Source of the DNA: Leptobrachium leishanense
Taxonomy: Eukaryota > Chordata > Amphibia > Anura > Megophryidae
Direction: 5' to 3'
DNA: 64,000 nucleotides
Assembly: GCA_009667805.1 (NCBI GenBank)
Contig: CM019066.1
Coordinates: forward strand, 113,760,190 to 113,824,189
Positions 9,503-21,066 of this stretch are shown one piece after another. Numbering within the stretch: position 1 is the stretch's first letter; each line of letters opens with the position of its first letter. The notes under the pieces are model-generated. The model had not been told where the DNA came from. It worked only from the letters and a program-made list of their open reading frames with translations, and did not search any database. Both the position numbers and the translations under genes were made by a program.

Positions 9503-10817
9503 CAGGTTTATTCAAAGAGATCCGAATTGTGTCCGAAAGGTAACCGAGCAGTTAAATTCAGTATACGGTTACCTTTCCTGGCCATTCGGCTATTCAGAGA
9601 GTAGGCAGTTCACCAAGTGTTGGCGAATTGCCTGCACATACGGTGCCTGTTCGAGGGCAGTGAAATCCCATAAAAAAGCAATGCTTCGTCTATTCAGAGA
9701 ACACAAACCAGCAGGGAAAAGTTGCTGAATTGCCCTGCCATTCGGTGGTCTCATTCGACAGATTTATTCAGGCGATTCCCATAGGCTTCAATGTTAAAAA
9801 TATTCCCGTTTAATGTCAATATCTAATAAACCATTGATTATAATATTCTGCAGTAAAAAGTCTCTTCATTCATAGATATTTTTTTTTTAGGATGTTTTAA
9901 GCATTTTTCAGGATTTTTTAGTGCCACTTTTTTTTCCTTTTTTTTATTTTTTTAAAGCTAAGGTCAGACGAACGCAGTATTAACGTGCATTTAGCCGCAC
10001 TAAATTACGTCCAATGCCGGGCAGCATACGAAGAACGGCCGCACAAAAGTGCGGCCGCGCAACGCAAGTGGCAAACGAACGCATTTTTTCCGAGAACGTC
10101 AAACTGCTAGTACTGACGTACAAAGTTCGCTGCGGCGGCATGTGTGTGTGATTAGGAGACGCCAGACGCTGCTAATGTCCGGCCAACATAACGTCCAGTC
10201 GCAAAATGTGTTTTATTGATGATCTGTACAAAATCACGGACGAAAATGCGCATCGTATGACCGCTATCACGTATTCCGTGAAAAAATGCATCCATTCACT
10301 CGAACGCACTTTTTCACGGACAACGCGAAAAATGCGTTAGTCTGACCCTAGCCTAAATCGTTTTTTCTTTTTTCTGTAACAGCCTTTTTTTATTACCATT
10401 CATTGGATCTTCTATGTAAATTCTAGACATTTTCGTTCCGTAGTTTCTTTGCAAACAGCGTTTCACTTTTCAAACATTCAAGCGTACTGTTTGGTTTTTT
10501 TTTCACTCCATTCGACTGCAGTGTTGGCTTTTTCCAGCAGCTGCTCTGCGCTGTGATCGGCGGCTGCTCGGGTTTCTCCGGAGTGTTCGATGGTGTTAAT
10601 CCAGATGTTTTTGCGGGTTTCAGTGTGCGTTGGCGGGGTTTTGCAGTGAGTGTTTGGCGAGTTTGCGGCGGCTTTTCCCTGCACTACAATGGCCCTGTGG
10701 TGCTTGCTGAATACACCGTAGGGTCGCCGAAATGGGATCGCCAACTCGCACCGAATTGAAGAGAATGAAAAGTCACCGAACGTGCGGTGACTTTTTGATT
10801 GTCTTTGAATAACCCTG
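9503..10817. mobile_element. Harbinger-like non-autonomous element, family D, copy 1
   Basis: The ends are CAGGTTTATTCAAAGAGA and its inverse (TCTTTGAATAACCCTG), flanked by TTA on both sides (9500-9502, 10818-10820). A 3-bp TTA duplication fits the PIF/Harbinger superfamily. Partial copies lie at 37987-38312 and 62327-64000, and a 115-bp homologous stretch at 55541-55655. A smaller MITE is nested at 9956-10353. No protein is encoded. Confidence 0.7.
9956..10353. mobile_element. Harbinger-like MITE (GTCAGACGAACGC family)
   Basis: The left end AGCTAAGGTCAGACGAACGC and right end (inverse GGCTAGGGTCAGACTAACGC) are flanked by TAA on both sides (9953-9955, 10354-10356 region). The empty site can be read in the related copy at 63850, TTTTTAAATCC, which supports TAA duplication. 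The interior contains many ACGGACG/CGTCCGT words and a GTGCGGCCGCAC palindrome near 10046. Confidence 0.65.
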
Positions 10818-10979
10818 TTAGTCTTATACATGGATCTTGATTATAAATATAACATAATGAATGTGAGTGTATTTTGGGTGGCGTGGGGGGGGCAGCATTT
10901 CATCCTTCGCTCCAGGCAGCACAATGTCTTGGGCCGGCCCTGGGTGGCCCCAAGCATCCAGTTGGGGGGGCACCCAGGC

Positions 10980-11206
10980 GCTCCCCCGAGAAGATCCTGC
11001 CGACGGCCGCGTGCTTTTTTCTCTTATGTGTGGCCGCCAGCATGAATATCTGCTGCCCGTCTGGTGTTCTATACACCAGCCAGCCGCGAGATCGCGGCTG
11101 GCTGGTGTATAGAACACCAGACAAGCGGCAGATATTCATGCTGGCAGCCGCACATAAGAGAAAAAAAGGACGCGGCCGCCAGCAGGACCTTCTCAGGGGA
11201 GCAGAC
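10980..11206. repeat. GC-rich near-perfect palindrome, arms of about 113 bp
   Basis: The arms pair from CTCCCCCGAGAAG at 10981 to CTTCTCAGGGGAG at about 11192, centred near 11095 on CCGCGAGATCGCGG. The inner 49 bases on each side differ at about three positions. The shared words GCGGCCGC and CTCTTATGTG also appear in the hairpin at 57870-58060. A hairpin this large in the transcript or during replication is expected to be strong. Confidence 0.85.
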
Positions 11207-11234
11207 AGGCACCCTCCCGGTGTACCAGACAGGA

Positions 11235-12120
11235 GGTGAGAGCTGGGGGGCAAATATACCCATATGAGCTGGGGGGCAAATATACCCATATGAGCTGGGG
11301 GCAAATATATCTATATGAGCTGGAGGGCAAATATATCCATATGAGCTGGGGGGGCAAATATATCCATATGAGCTGGGGGGGCAAATATATCCATATGAGC
11401 TTGGGGGCAAATAAATCCATATGAGCTGGGGCCAAATATATCCATATGAGCTGGGGGGCAAATATACCCATTTGAGCTGGGGCAAATATATCCATATGAG
11501 CTTGGGGGGCAAATATATCCATATGAGCTGGGGGCAAATATATCCATATGAGATGGGGGGGAAATATACCCATTTGAGCTGGGGGCAAATATATCCATAT
11601 GAGCTGGGGGCAATATATCCATGTGTGAGCTGGTCTGGGGGCAATATATCCATGTGTGAGCTGATCTGGGTCAATATATCCCATGTGTGAGCTGGTCTGG
11701 GGCAATATATTCCATGTGTGAGCTGGTCTGGGGCAATATATTCCATGTGTGAGCTGGTCTGGGGCAATATATTCCATGTGTGAGCTGGTCTGGGGCAATA
11801 TATTCCATGTGTGAGCTGGTCTGGGGCAATATATTCCATGTGTGAGCTGGTCTGGGGCAATATATTCCATGTGTGAGCTGGTCTGGGGCAATATATTCCA
11901 TGTGTGAGCTGGTCTGGGGCAATATATTCCATGTGTGAGCTGGTCTGGGGCAATATATTCCATGTGTGAGCTGGTCTGGGGCAATATATTCTATGTGTGA
12001 GCTGGTCTGGGGCAATATATCCCATGTGTGAGTTGGTCTGGGGCAATATATCCCATGTGTGAGTTGGTCTGGGGCAATATATCCATGTGTGAGCTGGGGG
12101 TAATATATCCATATGTGAGC
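11235..12120 (+). repeat. Minisatellite, 25-bp then 31-bp units
   Basis: From 11235 to about 11605 the unit is 25 bp (GAGCTGGGGGCAAATATATC + CATAT). From about 11605 to 12100 it becomes 31 bp (GTGAGCTGGTCTGGGGCAAT + ATATTCCATGT), with at least ten nearly identical units in the middle. Degenerate units end near 12170. Long minus-strand open frames here only reflect a repeat with few stops. Confidence 0.95.
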
Positions 12121-13429
12121 TGGGGCAATATATATCCATGGGTGAGCTGCTGGGGGCAATATATATATATCCATGTGTGCCTTCACTTTCACTGCCTTCG
12201 AACAGGCACCGTACTTGCTGGCAGTTGGCCAAAATTTGTGTGTGAGCATATGAGAGAGCTCCACAGCAATAAACCTCAGCTGTGCGTATGATCATTCAGT
12301 GTTATTTGGGAGTACTGATTTATGAGTAAGAGTAGTTAAAAAAAGAAAACGCAAAACTCGGGGGGGGGGGGGTGACACCATGCGCTACCGCACCGGGTGA
12401 CACCAACCCTAGTGACGCCACTGTGTACAAAGACTGAAAAATGCCAACCAAAAGGTCCAGCAGCACCTGCATTCGTTATGGGATTACCTGCAGCAGAATT
12501 CTATCGGCACATCTACTAAGGTATGCACTCCGGTCCCAGAAGGTGCTCGAGGACCCCTGACCGAGGAGGAAAGGGCAAGGAGAAGGACGCAAGGCCTCTG
12601 TTACTATTGCGTAGGTCATTTGCATAGAGTATTGACCTGCCCACTGCGCCCACCAAAGCCGAGCACTAAAAATGTTCCTGCGCCTAGCCAACCCTCAAGG
12701 AATATTCCAGAGAAGTCCAGAATCCCTACCCATAGAGAGAAAATGCTGTCCAGGAAGTTATTGGTAAAATCGGTGCCTGCCCCGCAGAAAATAAATTCAC
12801 TAACTGTCGGGTCAAGAAAACCTGCACCCAAGAAAAAACCCCTATCTGAACCTGCTCCCAGGAGAACTCCTGTGATTAAGTCACCTCAGCAAAACAACGC
12901 ACCTGCTCCCAGGAGATCTGTACCCATAACGCCCAGAAGAAGTGTATCGTTGGACTCCACCTCTGAAGAAGAATCAGAGACCCCAATGGAGTACACTGAA
13001 CCAGAATCCACCTATGAAGAGCCCATGGAGCAAGAATCCACAGAACGAGATCCAGTGGTGCAGATGGAGACCGAGCCTATCCTGCTTACAAGTGTGAGGC
13101 CCATCACTTCGAGCCATCAAGACTCCCCAAACTATTCTGACCAGGAGTCTGGTTCCTCTGAATGGAGTTCCGTGGAATCAGAGGAGGAATGGCCTAAACA
13201 GACAGCCAGACATCCTCACGGTGGTCCAGGTCGTAACACTAAGTTAATGGGGTATATTGGCGTTCCATGGATCTATCTGCTGTCCTGCTGGAAAGCCTTA
13301 TCGAGCCGCTGTTCCCCAGTACCATCAAGCCTTGACTCCGTACCAGAGAACAGCCTACATAGGTACTGTCTTTATGTCACCCACAGTTTCTCCTTTGTCT
13401 GAAAAATCTGAACCCAAATGGTTGGAGCC

Positions 13430-13627
13430 TGCCCTGCACCTCACAGGATCTCCAGAGTCCGCTGCCCTACACCTCGCAGGATCTCCAGAGTCCGCTGCCC
13501 TGCACCTCGCAGGATCTCCAGAGTCCGCTGCCCTGCACCTCGCAGGATCTCCAGAGTCCGCTGCCCTGCACCTCGCAGGATCTCCAGAGGTCGCTGCCCT
13601 GCATCACGCAGGATCTCCAGAGGTCGC
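13430..13627 (+). repeat. 33-bp coding tandem repeat, 6 copies
   Basis: The unit CTGCACCTCGCAGGATCTCC + AGAGTCCGCTGCC encodes an 11-residue repeat (LHLAGSPESAA). It lies in the gag-like protein of LTR retrotransposon 2. Confidence 0.9.
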
Positions 13628-13689
13628 ACTGCCACGGGGCCGTCGCTGCCGCCGTAAAGCCCAGCCGCTCACTGCCCAGCAGGAGTGCA

Positions 13690-13895
13690 GCGCCAAGGTC
13701 GCACAAGAGCCGTGCTGCGCCGAGGTCGCCCAAGAGCCGTGCTGCGCCGAGGTCGCCCAAGAGACGTGCTGCGCCGAGATCGCCCAAGAGCCGTGCTGCG
13801 CCGAGGTCGCCCAAGAGCCGTGCTGCGCCGAGGTCGCCCAAGAGCCGTGCTGCGCCGAGGTTGCCCAAGAGCCGTGCTGCGCCGAGGTCGCCGCT
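13690..13895 (+). repeat. 27-bp coding tandem repeat, about 7 copies
   Basis: The unit GCCCAAGAGCCGTGCTGCGC + CGAGGTC encodes a 9-residue, cysteine-containing repeat (AQEPCCAEV). Confidence 0.9.
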
Positions 13896-13899
13896 GAAC

Positions 13900-14225
13900 C
13901 GAGCCTTGCCAGGGGCGCTGCCCCATCGAGCCATGCCAGGGACGCTGCCCCATCGAGCCGTGCCAGGGGTGCTGCCCCATTGAGCCGTGCCAAGGGCGCT
14001 GCCCCACTGGACATCGCCGAGGGCGCTGCCCCACCGGACATCGCCGAGGGCGCTGCCCCACCGGACATCGCCGAGTGCGCTGCCCCACCGAGCCTTGCCG
14101 AGGGCGCTGCCCCACTGGTCATCGCAGAGGGCGCTGCCCCACCGGACATCACCGAGGGTGCTGCCCCACCAAGCCTTGCCAAGGGCGCTGCCCCACCGGT
14201 CAACGCCAAGGGCACTGCCCCACCG
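13900..14225 (+). repeat. 27-bp coding tandem repeat, about 12 copies
   Basis: The unit encodes variants of EGAAPPDIA. It follows directly on the previous block; both have a 27-bp period, but the sequences differ, suggesting successive expansions. Confidence 0.9.
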
Positions 14226-14620
14226 AGCCCTGCAACCAAAGTGTCACTGCCAAGCTGTGCCCATGACACTATTCCTGATGCCGAGTCTGAAAGGGCTGTT
14301 CTCCTTGCTCTCAATGAGGACTTCCAGAATCCGGGTAGTTGGACTGGCAAAATGTACCCTGCTACAGGACCTGCCCCTACAGGCTACATCAGGATGCCCT
14401 CTGGTATGTTGGTCCGGGAGGAGTACTTGGCAGTGCTCAGGCACTACCCCGAGCTCTGGAGAACCCTCAACATTTATTCTGATGACTCTAGTTAGACTGA
14501 TTCCACAGATCCCTGATTCTTCGAACTTTCTGGGGTTCGTCTTGTGTTTATGAACGTTGCACCTGCCAGTCTTCGGCCACTTCTGGGGCACCCGGAGGTT
14601 GCCCCTTGTCGGGGGGGTAC

Positions 14621-15125
14621 TGTCACGGTCCGAACCCCCAGACCCTCTGGCACCCCTTTTGTTCCCCTCTTTTGTCCTGTCCTGCATCGCCTTATGCAGG
14701 TTCTAGGACTTTTTTCCTCCGTATGCTCTCCAGGACTATATTTTGCATATGGACCAAGAACCACACCTGCCCCTAATTCTCCCTAATTACTTCTGCTTAT
14801 GAGGAAGCTACACCCCTGATCCCACGCTTCCTCATTGAAGTTCACAACCCTATCTAGTGCAGACCTACTTCGTGAAGTTCCTGAGATCCTAGTCTACCAA
14901 AGAGATCCCTGTCTTCCCTCTGCTCTGGGTACCATCACCCATACCGGTATCTGTGTTTTCCCCCTTACTATTATTGTTCCCTGTATCAGTTTATTTAGTT
15001 CTGTTTGTTTATTTGTAATACAAATAAACCCAGTAACCTGCCTAATCCCTGTCTTCTGCTGCTATTACTGCATCCTGGGCTCACACTCACACTACTGCAC
15101 GCCACGCTCGACGCAGGCCGCGACA
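14621..15125 (+). repeat. 3' LTR of retrotransposon 2
   Basis: The 505-bp LTR is preceded by a G-rich tract (GTCGGGGGGGTAC) in the polypurine position. It ends GGCCGCGACA and is followed by the tandem-repeat target. Confidence 0.85.
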
Positions 15126-15266
15126 TGCAGCATCTGCATCAATTATAAAGTGACCTGTAATACACATTATATAGGGGCGCAGCATCTGCATGAATAATAA
15201 AGTGACCAGTAATACATATTATATAGGGGCACAGACGGCATCTGCATTAATTAAAAAGTGACCTGC
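15126..15266 (+). repeat. Tandem repeat of about 60 bp, 2-3 units
   Basis: Units carry GCAGCATCTGCAT, AAAGTGACC, GTAATACACATTATATAGGG. Pieces of the same repeat flank the hAT end at 2063 and LTR retrotransposon 1 at 2921 and 7490, so this repeat was the original landing site of the nested stack. Confidence 0.8.
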
Positions 15267-15574
15267 TCTTTTTTTTTCATTTTAGATGATTTTGTTCCTT
15301 TTTTTTTCATGTCAGATCATTTTGGTTACGGTTTTTTCATTTCAGTTCATTTCGTTAACGAAATTGATTTTGTTTTTGATCGTTTGTTCTGTTTTTGCAG
15401 CATTTCGTATCATTTGCGTTCCGTTTTAATTCGTTTAGGTCTCATAACGAAATAATTAAGTATATGTTGAAACTTTGATTCGGGCATTTGTAATTTCGGG
15501 TGGCCGATATTTTGTTTCAGAAATGCTCCCGAAAGAACGAAAATGGTCGGACCTAAACGAATTGCACATCCCTA
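15267..15574. mobile_element. Right end of another hAT-type element
   Basis: The T-rich, homopurine/homopyrimidine sequence ends in CACATCCCTA; read from the other strand it is TAGGGATGTGCAATTCG, a hAT-like terminus. The interior repeats TTTCATTT and GAACGAAA-like words. The left end was not identified; it may lie beyond the window start, with the nested stack inside it. Confidence 0.5.
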
Positions 15575-15676
15575 GTTAGCAACGATATACAACCTAGGAC
15601 AGAATATCGCGAACAGACTGCAGAAAGCTTTGTTGATTTGGCAAAGACCTTTGACACTGTTTATTATCAAATCCTA

Positions 15677-16373
15677 TTAACCCCTTAAGGGCCGCTGACG
15701 TACCCTGTACGTCCTGTCCTCGGGTCTCCCATAGACCCGCGGACGTACAGGGTACGTCAGCGGCGCCTAATCCCCCTCCCGCCCGATACTCACCTCCCTC
15801 GCTGGATCCCTTGGCGATTTGGCAGGGAGGAAGCCTGCCCATGTGATTTACATGGGCAGGCGAGGCTGATGACGTCGCCACGCTGCGTGGTGACGTCATC
15901 AGCAGGCGTCCCCATGCAAAGCAATGGAGGGGAGGGGGGGCTCCTTCGGAGCCCTCTATCTCCCCAACCATTGCAGCTAGGGAGATGCTTTTTACACCGC
16001 TGAAAAGGGGAGAGTCTCCCCTTTTCAGCTGTGCATAGCATTAACTGTTTTGCCGCCGGATCACGTTTCGGCACCAATTTGCGCCAAAACGCGATTCGAA
16101 CCTGGAGGGGGGCTGACATCTTGGATGTCAGCCAAGCCTCCAGGTCCTCCCCACCCACTGACAACCTCACCATATGTGTGAGGATGTCAGTGGGCCAGTT
16201 AACCATCTAGCTGCCATGTAGAGATAAGGGGATCCTAAGGATCCCTTTATCTCCCGATCCATGGCAGCTAGATGGTCATATTTGAAATCATTTGAAAGGC
16301 CTGATTATGGCCTTCCAAATGATACCAAACATGACCAGGTTTGGTTTAAAACAATAACAATAAAAATAAATAA

Positions 16374-16409
<36 letters not shown>

Positions 16410-16888
16410 TTTGTCTGGGGGGGTTTAATTAAATAGGACCTAGGCTGTCATCTAAAAATAATTAGCACAAAATGGTCAGAATGAGCGCAGCGCACATAGG
16501 TGAACTGTCTCAGCAGTGAAGGGGTTAAAAAGCAAACGCATGTAAAAATTGGGTATTTCTAGTCTCGGGACAAAATTTTGAACCTATTTAGCTCGGGTCT
16601 TTTTGGGTGGTTGTAGATTTTGGGGATTAAATTACGAAAAAGTGTGTTTTTACCATGTTTTCCTCATATTTCATATTTTTTTTATAGTAAATTATTCGAT
16701 AAGATGGAAATAATGGTATTTCTAGAAAGTCCATTTAATGGCGGGAAAAACTGTGTCTAATATGTGTGGGTTGAATAAACGAGTAAGAGGAAAATTTGAC
16801 CTAAACACTAACAGCGCAGAAACGTAAAAACAGCAGCGGTCACTAAAAGACAGATTTGTGTAAAACCGCCCGGTCACTAAGGGGTTAA
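15677..16888. mobile_element. piggyBac-type non-autonomous element (TTAA)
   Basis: TTAA at 15677-15680 is followed by CCCCTTAAGG; the right end is CACTAAGGGG followed by TTAA at 16885-16888. TTAA duplications with CCC..GGG ends are the hallmark of piggyBac. The left 130 bp contain a strong hairpin (CGTACAGGGTACGTCAGCGG). A second internal end-like sequence, CAGCAGTGAAGGGGTTAA at 16511-16528, matches the right end of the element at 62334-63416, so this may be a composite of two elements. A poly-A run lies at 16375-16405. No protein is recognised. Confidence 0.65.
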
Positions 16889-17417
16889 GTAATCTCAAAA
16901 TCTTAGCAATGAGTGATGAAAATGGTTCTGCTTTTATTTGTCAGGCAAATTCTAATGTAATAATGTCTATTTTCATAGTGTTTCCAGCTGTCTCAAACGT
17001 ACATGCACTGTTTCACGTGGTTCCATCCGTGGGCCCCTCTTATTATGCTTACTTATGAATTATCTTCTAACTTGCAAAACCTTAATGCTTGATATATACG
17101 CAGATGCTACCAGAATTTCACAAAGAAACCAAAAGTATGACATCTGGCATATGTATTACAAGAGGATCTCTAAAAATAAACAGTTTCTTAAGAATGACAA
17201 AAGTGTCTCTGTGGTCAAATTACGAAAATGAAATAATCCCCCGTCATTGGTTTTATTTTATTTTATGGATAACTCCCATTTGGATCAGGAATGATTTAAA
17301 GTTGTATTTTATTGCATTCTTCAGTTATATGCTAAATTCTATTTGTTTTTTATATTCACTTTGATTGTATTCTAAATGGTTTTTTCTCTGATTCACACAT
17401 TCTGAGTTTATAGCAGA
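16889..17417. other. Unassigned AT-rich sequence
   Basis: I see no repeat family, splice-bounded exon or long frame that I can support. It ends at the left target duplication of the L1-like element. Confidence 0.5.
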
Positions 17418-17963
17418 GTCCCAAGATTATTTTTTTTTTTTAATGAAAAGTTTTGTTTATTTGTCTTTAAAAGAAAATACAATGCATATGAAACAGTAAA
17501 CAGTCAACATTCCTATAATAATAAAGACATAGTGAATAGCTAAGGTAACAAACGGAATAACAGAAGTTTCCAGCGTACCATGGAGAGGTTGCAGCATCTG
17601 TATTTTTGGAACAATACGTGTGTTCGGTATTAAAGTATCATATGGAAGCAGTCCAAGCCATAAGCAATGCTAGTCTGATAAATCTGATGACAATGGAAGG
17701 CTAATCGAAATAATGGTTCTAGGTACTACCATAAATCCATCTGTGTCACGGAGCAAACTTAGCAAGGTGATCTGGAGTACTTGCGTATTAACAAGTTTAG
17801 GAAGAGAACAGAGATCAGAAGAAAATATACAACAAAGAGGAGACAGACAGTGATAGAGAAAGAGACCATAGAAAGAAAAAGGAAAAGAGCGTTTAACGGG
17901 GTTGTGAACATACGGGAAGAACCTGGTGTGAATGAGATACCTACAGCCAATCACTTCAATTGT

Positions 17964-20900
17964 TCAGGGGTGTAGAATGGGCCCCATCGCCTTCCTCACC
18001 TGTGCCCGGTACCCCATCATCCACCTCGAGTGACTCTGTCCCGGCCAGTACGCCTCGAAACTCCGCCGAGGAGCAGTAGGTTGCCCAGTAATACCACACC
18101 TTGGTAAAGTGTTGCGCTGCTGCCGTTGGTGACAAAGCCAATTCTTCATTAGATCGAAAGTGGCCAATAATGCAGGCGTGCGGTACCAGAAAACTAAAAA
18201 TTTGTAGGAAGATTCCTGCAACTTGGAAATTGGCGAGCCGGAATGCGTCAAGGCCAGTGACTTTGTCCAAGCTTCCTCTGAGATAGGTGAATTTAAAGTT
18301 CGTTCCCAGCGGGCCATGAAGTCAGGGGGTTCATTATCTACTCTTCTCAGAATACTGTGGAGTGTAGAGACACTATGCGCCAATGGAGCTGCTTGTCGGC
18401 AGATGGATTCGAATGGAGTAAGTTGTCTGGTCAGAGATGTATTATTCTTTAACTTGTGTAGAAAAGATTTGATTTGGTGATAGTTAAAGCGTAAGGCGAA
18501 AGAGGGTTCTGGTTGACCCTGATCTTCCAACTGAGCAAACGTCCCGTTTTGAAGAATGTGGAGTGCCCGAAGACGGGGAGAATCAGAGAATCGGTCTACC
18601 AATGCAGGGAGTATCGAAATCGGAAGATCTGGATTATTGACCAATGGGAGAAGTGGTGAGGGATAGGTCGATAGGTCGAACTTTACTCGAATGGTCTGCC
18701 AGATGTGCAACGTAATCCCTGGAGGAGTATTTGGGCAGGATGACGATCTAGCTGCTGCCCAAGATAGCCACGAAGGGTCCATAGGGGTTGGACTGTAAGG
18801 TTTTCTTCTATGTCTAGCCATCTTTGTTCTGGTGAACCGGCCATCCAGTCAACAATTTTGGTCAGGTGTGACGCGTAAAAATATAAGCCAGTGTCCGGGA
18901 AAGCTAGGCCGCCACACTGCTTTGGTTTGCAAAGTGTGGTGTACTTTAATCGCGGACGGCCTTGTGGCCAGATAAATCTGGTGAAGATTTTGCATATCGT
19001 CTGATGGTACTATCGTGGGAGAAGGAGTGGTAAGGCCTGATACAGGTACAGGAGACGCGGAAGAAAGTTCATTTTAATCACTCCGACTCTTCCCATCCAC
19101 GATAAAAATTTAGGATTCCATAGTGCTATGTCAGATTTAAACGCGTTTAGTAGAGGCATATAATTGAGTGTGACGAGTTTTGAGAAGTCCGGGGACAATT
19201 TAATCCCTAGATAGGTAAGAGAGGATGTGCACCAGCGGAACTGGTATCTCTCAGTCAGAGTATTACGCCAGGATCTCGGGAGTGCGAATGCCAGTATTTC
19301 AGACTTCGTGTCATTGACCTTAAAGCCCAATATAGTGCCATAATGTTGTAATTCAGTAAGGACCTCTGGCATGGATTCAACCGGCTCTGGCAGTAGGAAC
19401 ATAAGGTCATCTGCATAAGGTTTACCCTGAAGACCCTTAATCTTAGGGTTTTGTCTGAACGAGGACAAAAGTGGCTCCAAACTAAGGGATTAGCGTGATT
19501 GTGGCCATCAAAGAATGAGGATGGATGGAAGCCCCTGTCCGTATTGCGCCAAACAGCTCCACCAGCACGGGAAGCAATTCTTTAGTGCATTTCTTATAGT
19601 ATTCAACTGGCAATCCGTCAGGGCCAGGGCATTTCCCATTTTTTGTTGATTTCAAAGCAGCCATTATCTCTTCTGAGGATATTTCGGTGTTCAGAGAATC
19701 CCGTTCAAGAGGATCAAGAGAACGTTTGATCGTCCGTGCTAGATAAGGATCTATAGTCTCTGATGATGGCGGCTGTACACCAGTTGTCTGCAGGTCATAG
19801 AGGTCCGTGAAATAACGGAGAAAGGATTTCGAGATGTCCCTGGGATCAGTCGTGAATGCACCTGTCTCCGATCTGAGTTTGGGGATGTGAGATTTGGTGC
19901 GTCGGTTTCGGAGAATTCTCGCCAGAAGGCGCCCTGGCTTGTTCTCATGTAGTGCGAAATAAGGTCTCGCACGCAAAGCTTGGAAACGTAGTGTAGTATT
20001 CAACATGTTACGTGCCTGTAAGAGTCGTAAGAAAATAGCGGGATCTTTAGTGGTCATATGATCCAGTTCTAGCTTTCTGATGTCCGACGTAAGAGTTTGT
20101 AGTTCTTTATCCCTTAGTTTCTTACGAGCTGTACATTTGCTGATGAAAAACCCGCGTATGACCGCCTTATGCACTTCCCATATAACCGGGACCGGTGTAT
20201 CTTGAGCTCGGTTCTCCAGAAAGAACTTCTCAAGTGTAGCACTTAGTTCCTCCATCAGCAAGGGGTCTCCTAGGATGGACACGTTAAGGCGCCATTGTCT
20301 TTCGCGAGGGACAAACAATGGAGATTGCAATGAGAGGGAGATTGGTACGTGATCGGACCATGTAGTCGCTAGGATTTGTGCAGAAGTAGGAAGCGTTAAG
20401 TCCAACGTAGTGCATGAAAAAATAATCTATTCGTGTGTGGACTGCATGTACTGGCGAATAAAACGAATAGTCTCTATCCATGTTGTGCAATGCTCTCCAA
20501 ACATCTACAAATCGATGTTCCTGTAGGGAGCGCCGTACGCTGCGTAGAACATAAGAGGGAGTGGCCGTAGAGCCCGTCGAGGAATCCATATGTGGGTCCA
20601 TTGCTACATTAAAGTCTCCTGCTAATACCGTGATGCCGTATTCAAATAATTCTAGTTTCCGAAGTATCCGCGTTAGGCAGGAGTGTTGTTTCCTGTTTGG
20701 TAAATATACATTAGCAAAAGTGTATTTACAGTCTAAGATCGTCCCTCGTACAAAGATGAATCTACCTCCCTCATCTACTTCTGTCTTCTCAACCACGAAA
20801 GGTACCTCCTTCGAGATTAAGATGGCAACGCCACGTGATTTACTAACAGAGTAGTTGCTAAAAAAGCTTACTGGGAAATTGGAGTCGCCCAGGGACGGGA

Positions 20901-21066
20901 CAGAGTCCGCTCGGAAGTGGGTCTCCTGGAGGAAGGCGATGGCCGTTCGTGAGGAGCGAAGGTCTCTCAAAAGCATTGTTCTTTTTTCAGGAATATTGAG
21001 GCCTCGGACATTTAGGCTTCGTAATGGAAGATCTTGTGATCTATATGAGGGCTTCAATTGTGACAT
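17964..21066 (-). pseudogene. L1-like ORF2 (endonuclease-RT), with internal deletion
   Basis: The frame 21066-20284 encodes an apurinic-type endonuclease N-terminus (LNVRGLN, QETHF, LAGDFN). The frame 20405-19482 continues it after a shift near 20410, with the endonuclease WSDHVP motif and then the start of reverse transcriptase (CPGPDGLPVEYY). The frame 19480-19010 begins just before the YADD motif of the RT active site. Between these two frames about 130-150 residues of RT fingers and palm, including the first catalytic aspartate, are missing. The frame 18821-17964 is the C-terminal region. Frameshifts also separate the last parts. It cannot encode an active enzyme. Confidence 0.8.

Larger units (their letters stand above)
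8071..12423. mobile_element. Non-autonomous hAT-like element, 4.35 kb, with palindrome and minisatellite
   Basis: The ends are inverted (CAGTGGCGTCGCTA on the left, TAGTGACGCCACTG on the right) and flanked by a perfect 8-bp duplication TGTACAAA (8063-8070 and 12424-12431), which is diagnostic of hAT-type insertion. It lies within the gag of LTR retrotransposon 2. It encodes no recognisable transposase. The contents in order are an exon-like and promoter-like GC-rich segment (8280-8830), about 650 bp with no recognisable feature, a nested Harbinger-like element (9503-10817), a palindrome (10980-11206), a minisatellite (11235-12120) and a unique tail. Confidence 0.85.
8019..14495 (+). pseudogene. 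gag of retrotransposon 2, split by insertion, with repeat domain
   Basis: A gag-position ATG lies at 8019, three bases after the LTR. About 17 codons later the frame is interrupted by the 8071-12423 element and resumes at 12432. A CCHC zinc knuckle of the form CX2CX4HX4C (CYYCVGHLHRVLTC) is encoded at about 12600-12644, preceded by LTEEERARRRTQGL, the same arrangement as in the chromovirus gag at 25995. The frame runs to 13402; the downstream part (13257-14495) is in another frame, so there is a shift near 13250-13400. The C-terminal half is three blocks of short tandem repeats. No protease or polymerase follows before the 3' LTR. Confidence 0.7.
7510..15125 (+). mobile_element. LTR retrotransposon 2 (gag-only, non-autonomous)
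   Basis: Two LTRs of about 506 bp (7510-8016 and 14621-15125) start TGTCACGGTCC and end GGCCGCGACA. After removal of the nested element at 8071-12423 the interior is only about 2.2 kb. It holds a gag with a CCHC zinc knuckle and a long stretch of coding tandem repeats; no pol motifs are seen. The target lies in the 15126-15266 tandem repeat. The duplication is not clean (CACAG on the left, TGCAG on the right). Confidence 0.85.

Noticed and set aside
11069..12295. Minus-strand 408-codon open frame (and a 263-codon companion)
   Set aside because: It is a translation of the minisatellite; all frames of the units lack stops, and there is no codon signal outside the array.
13441..14350. Minus-strand frames of 148-248 codons
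   Set aside because: They are shadows of the coding tandem repeats of the gag-like gene on the plus strand.
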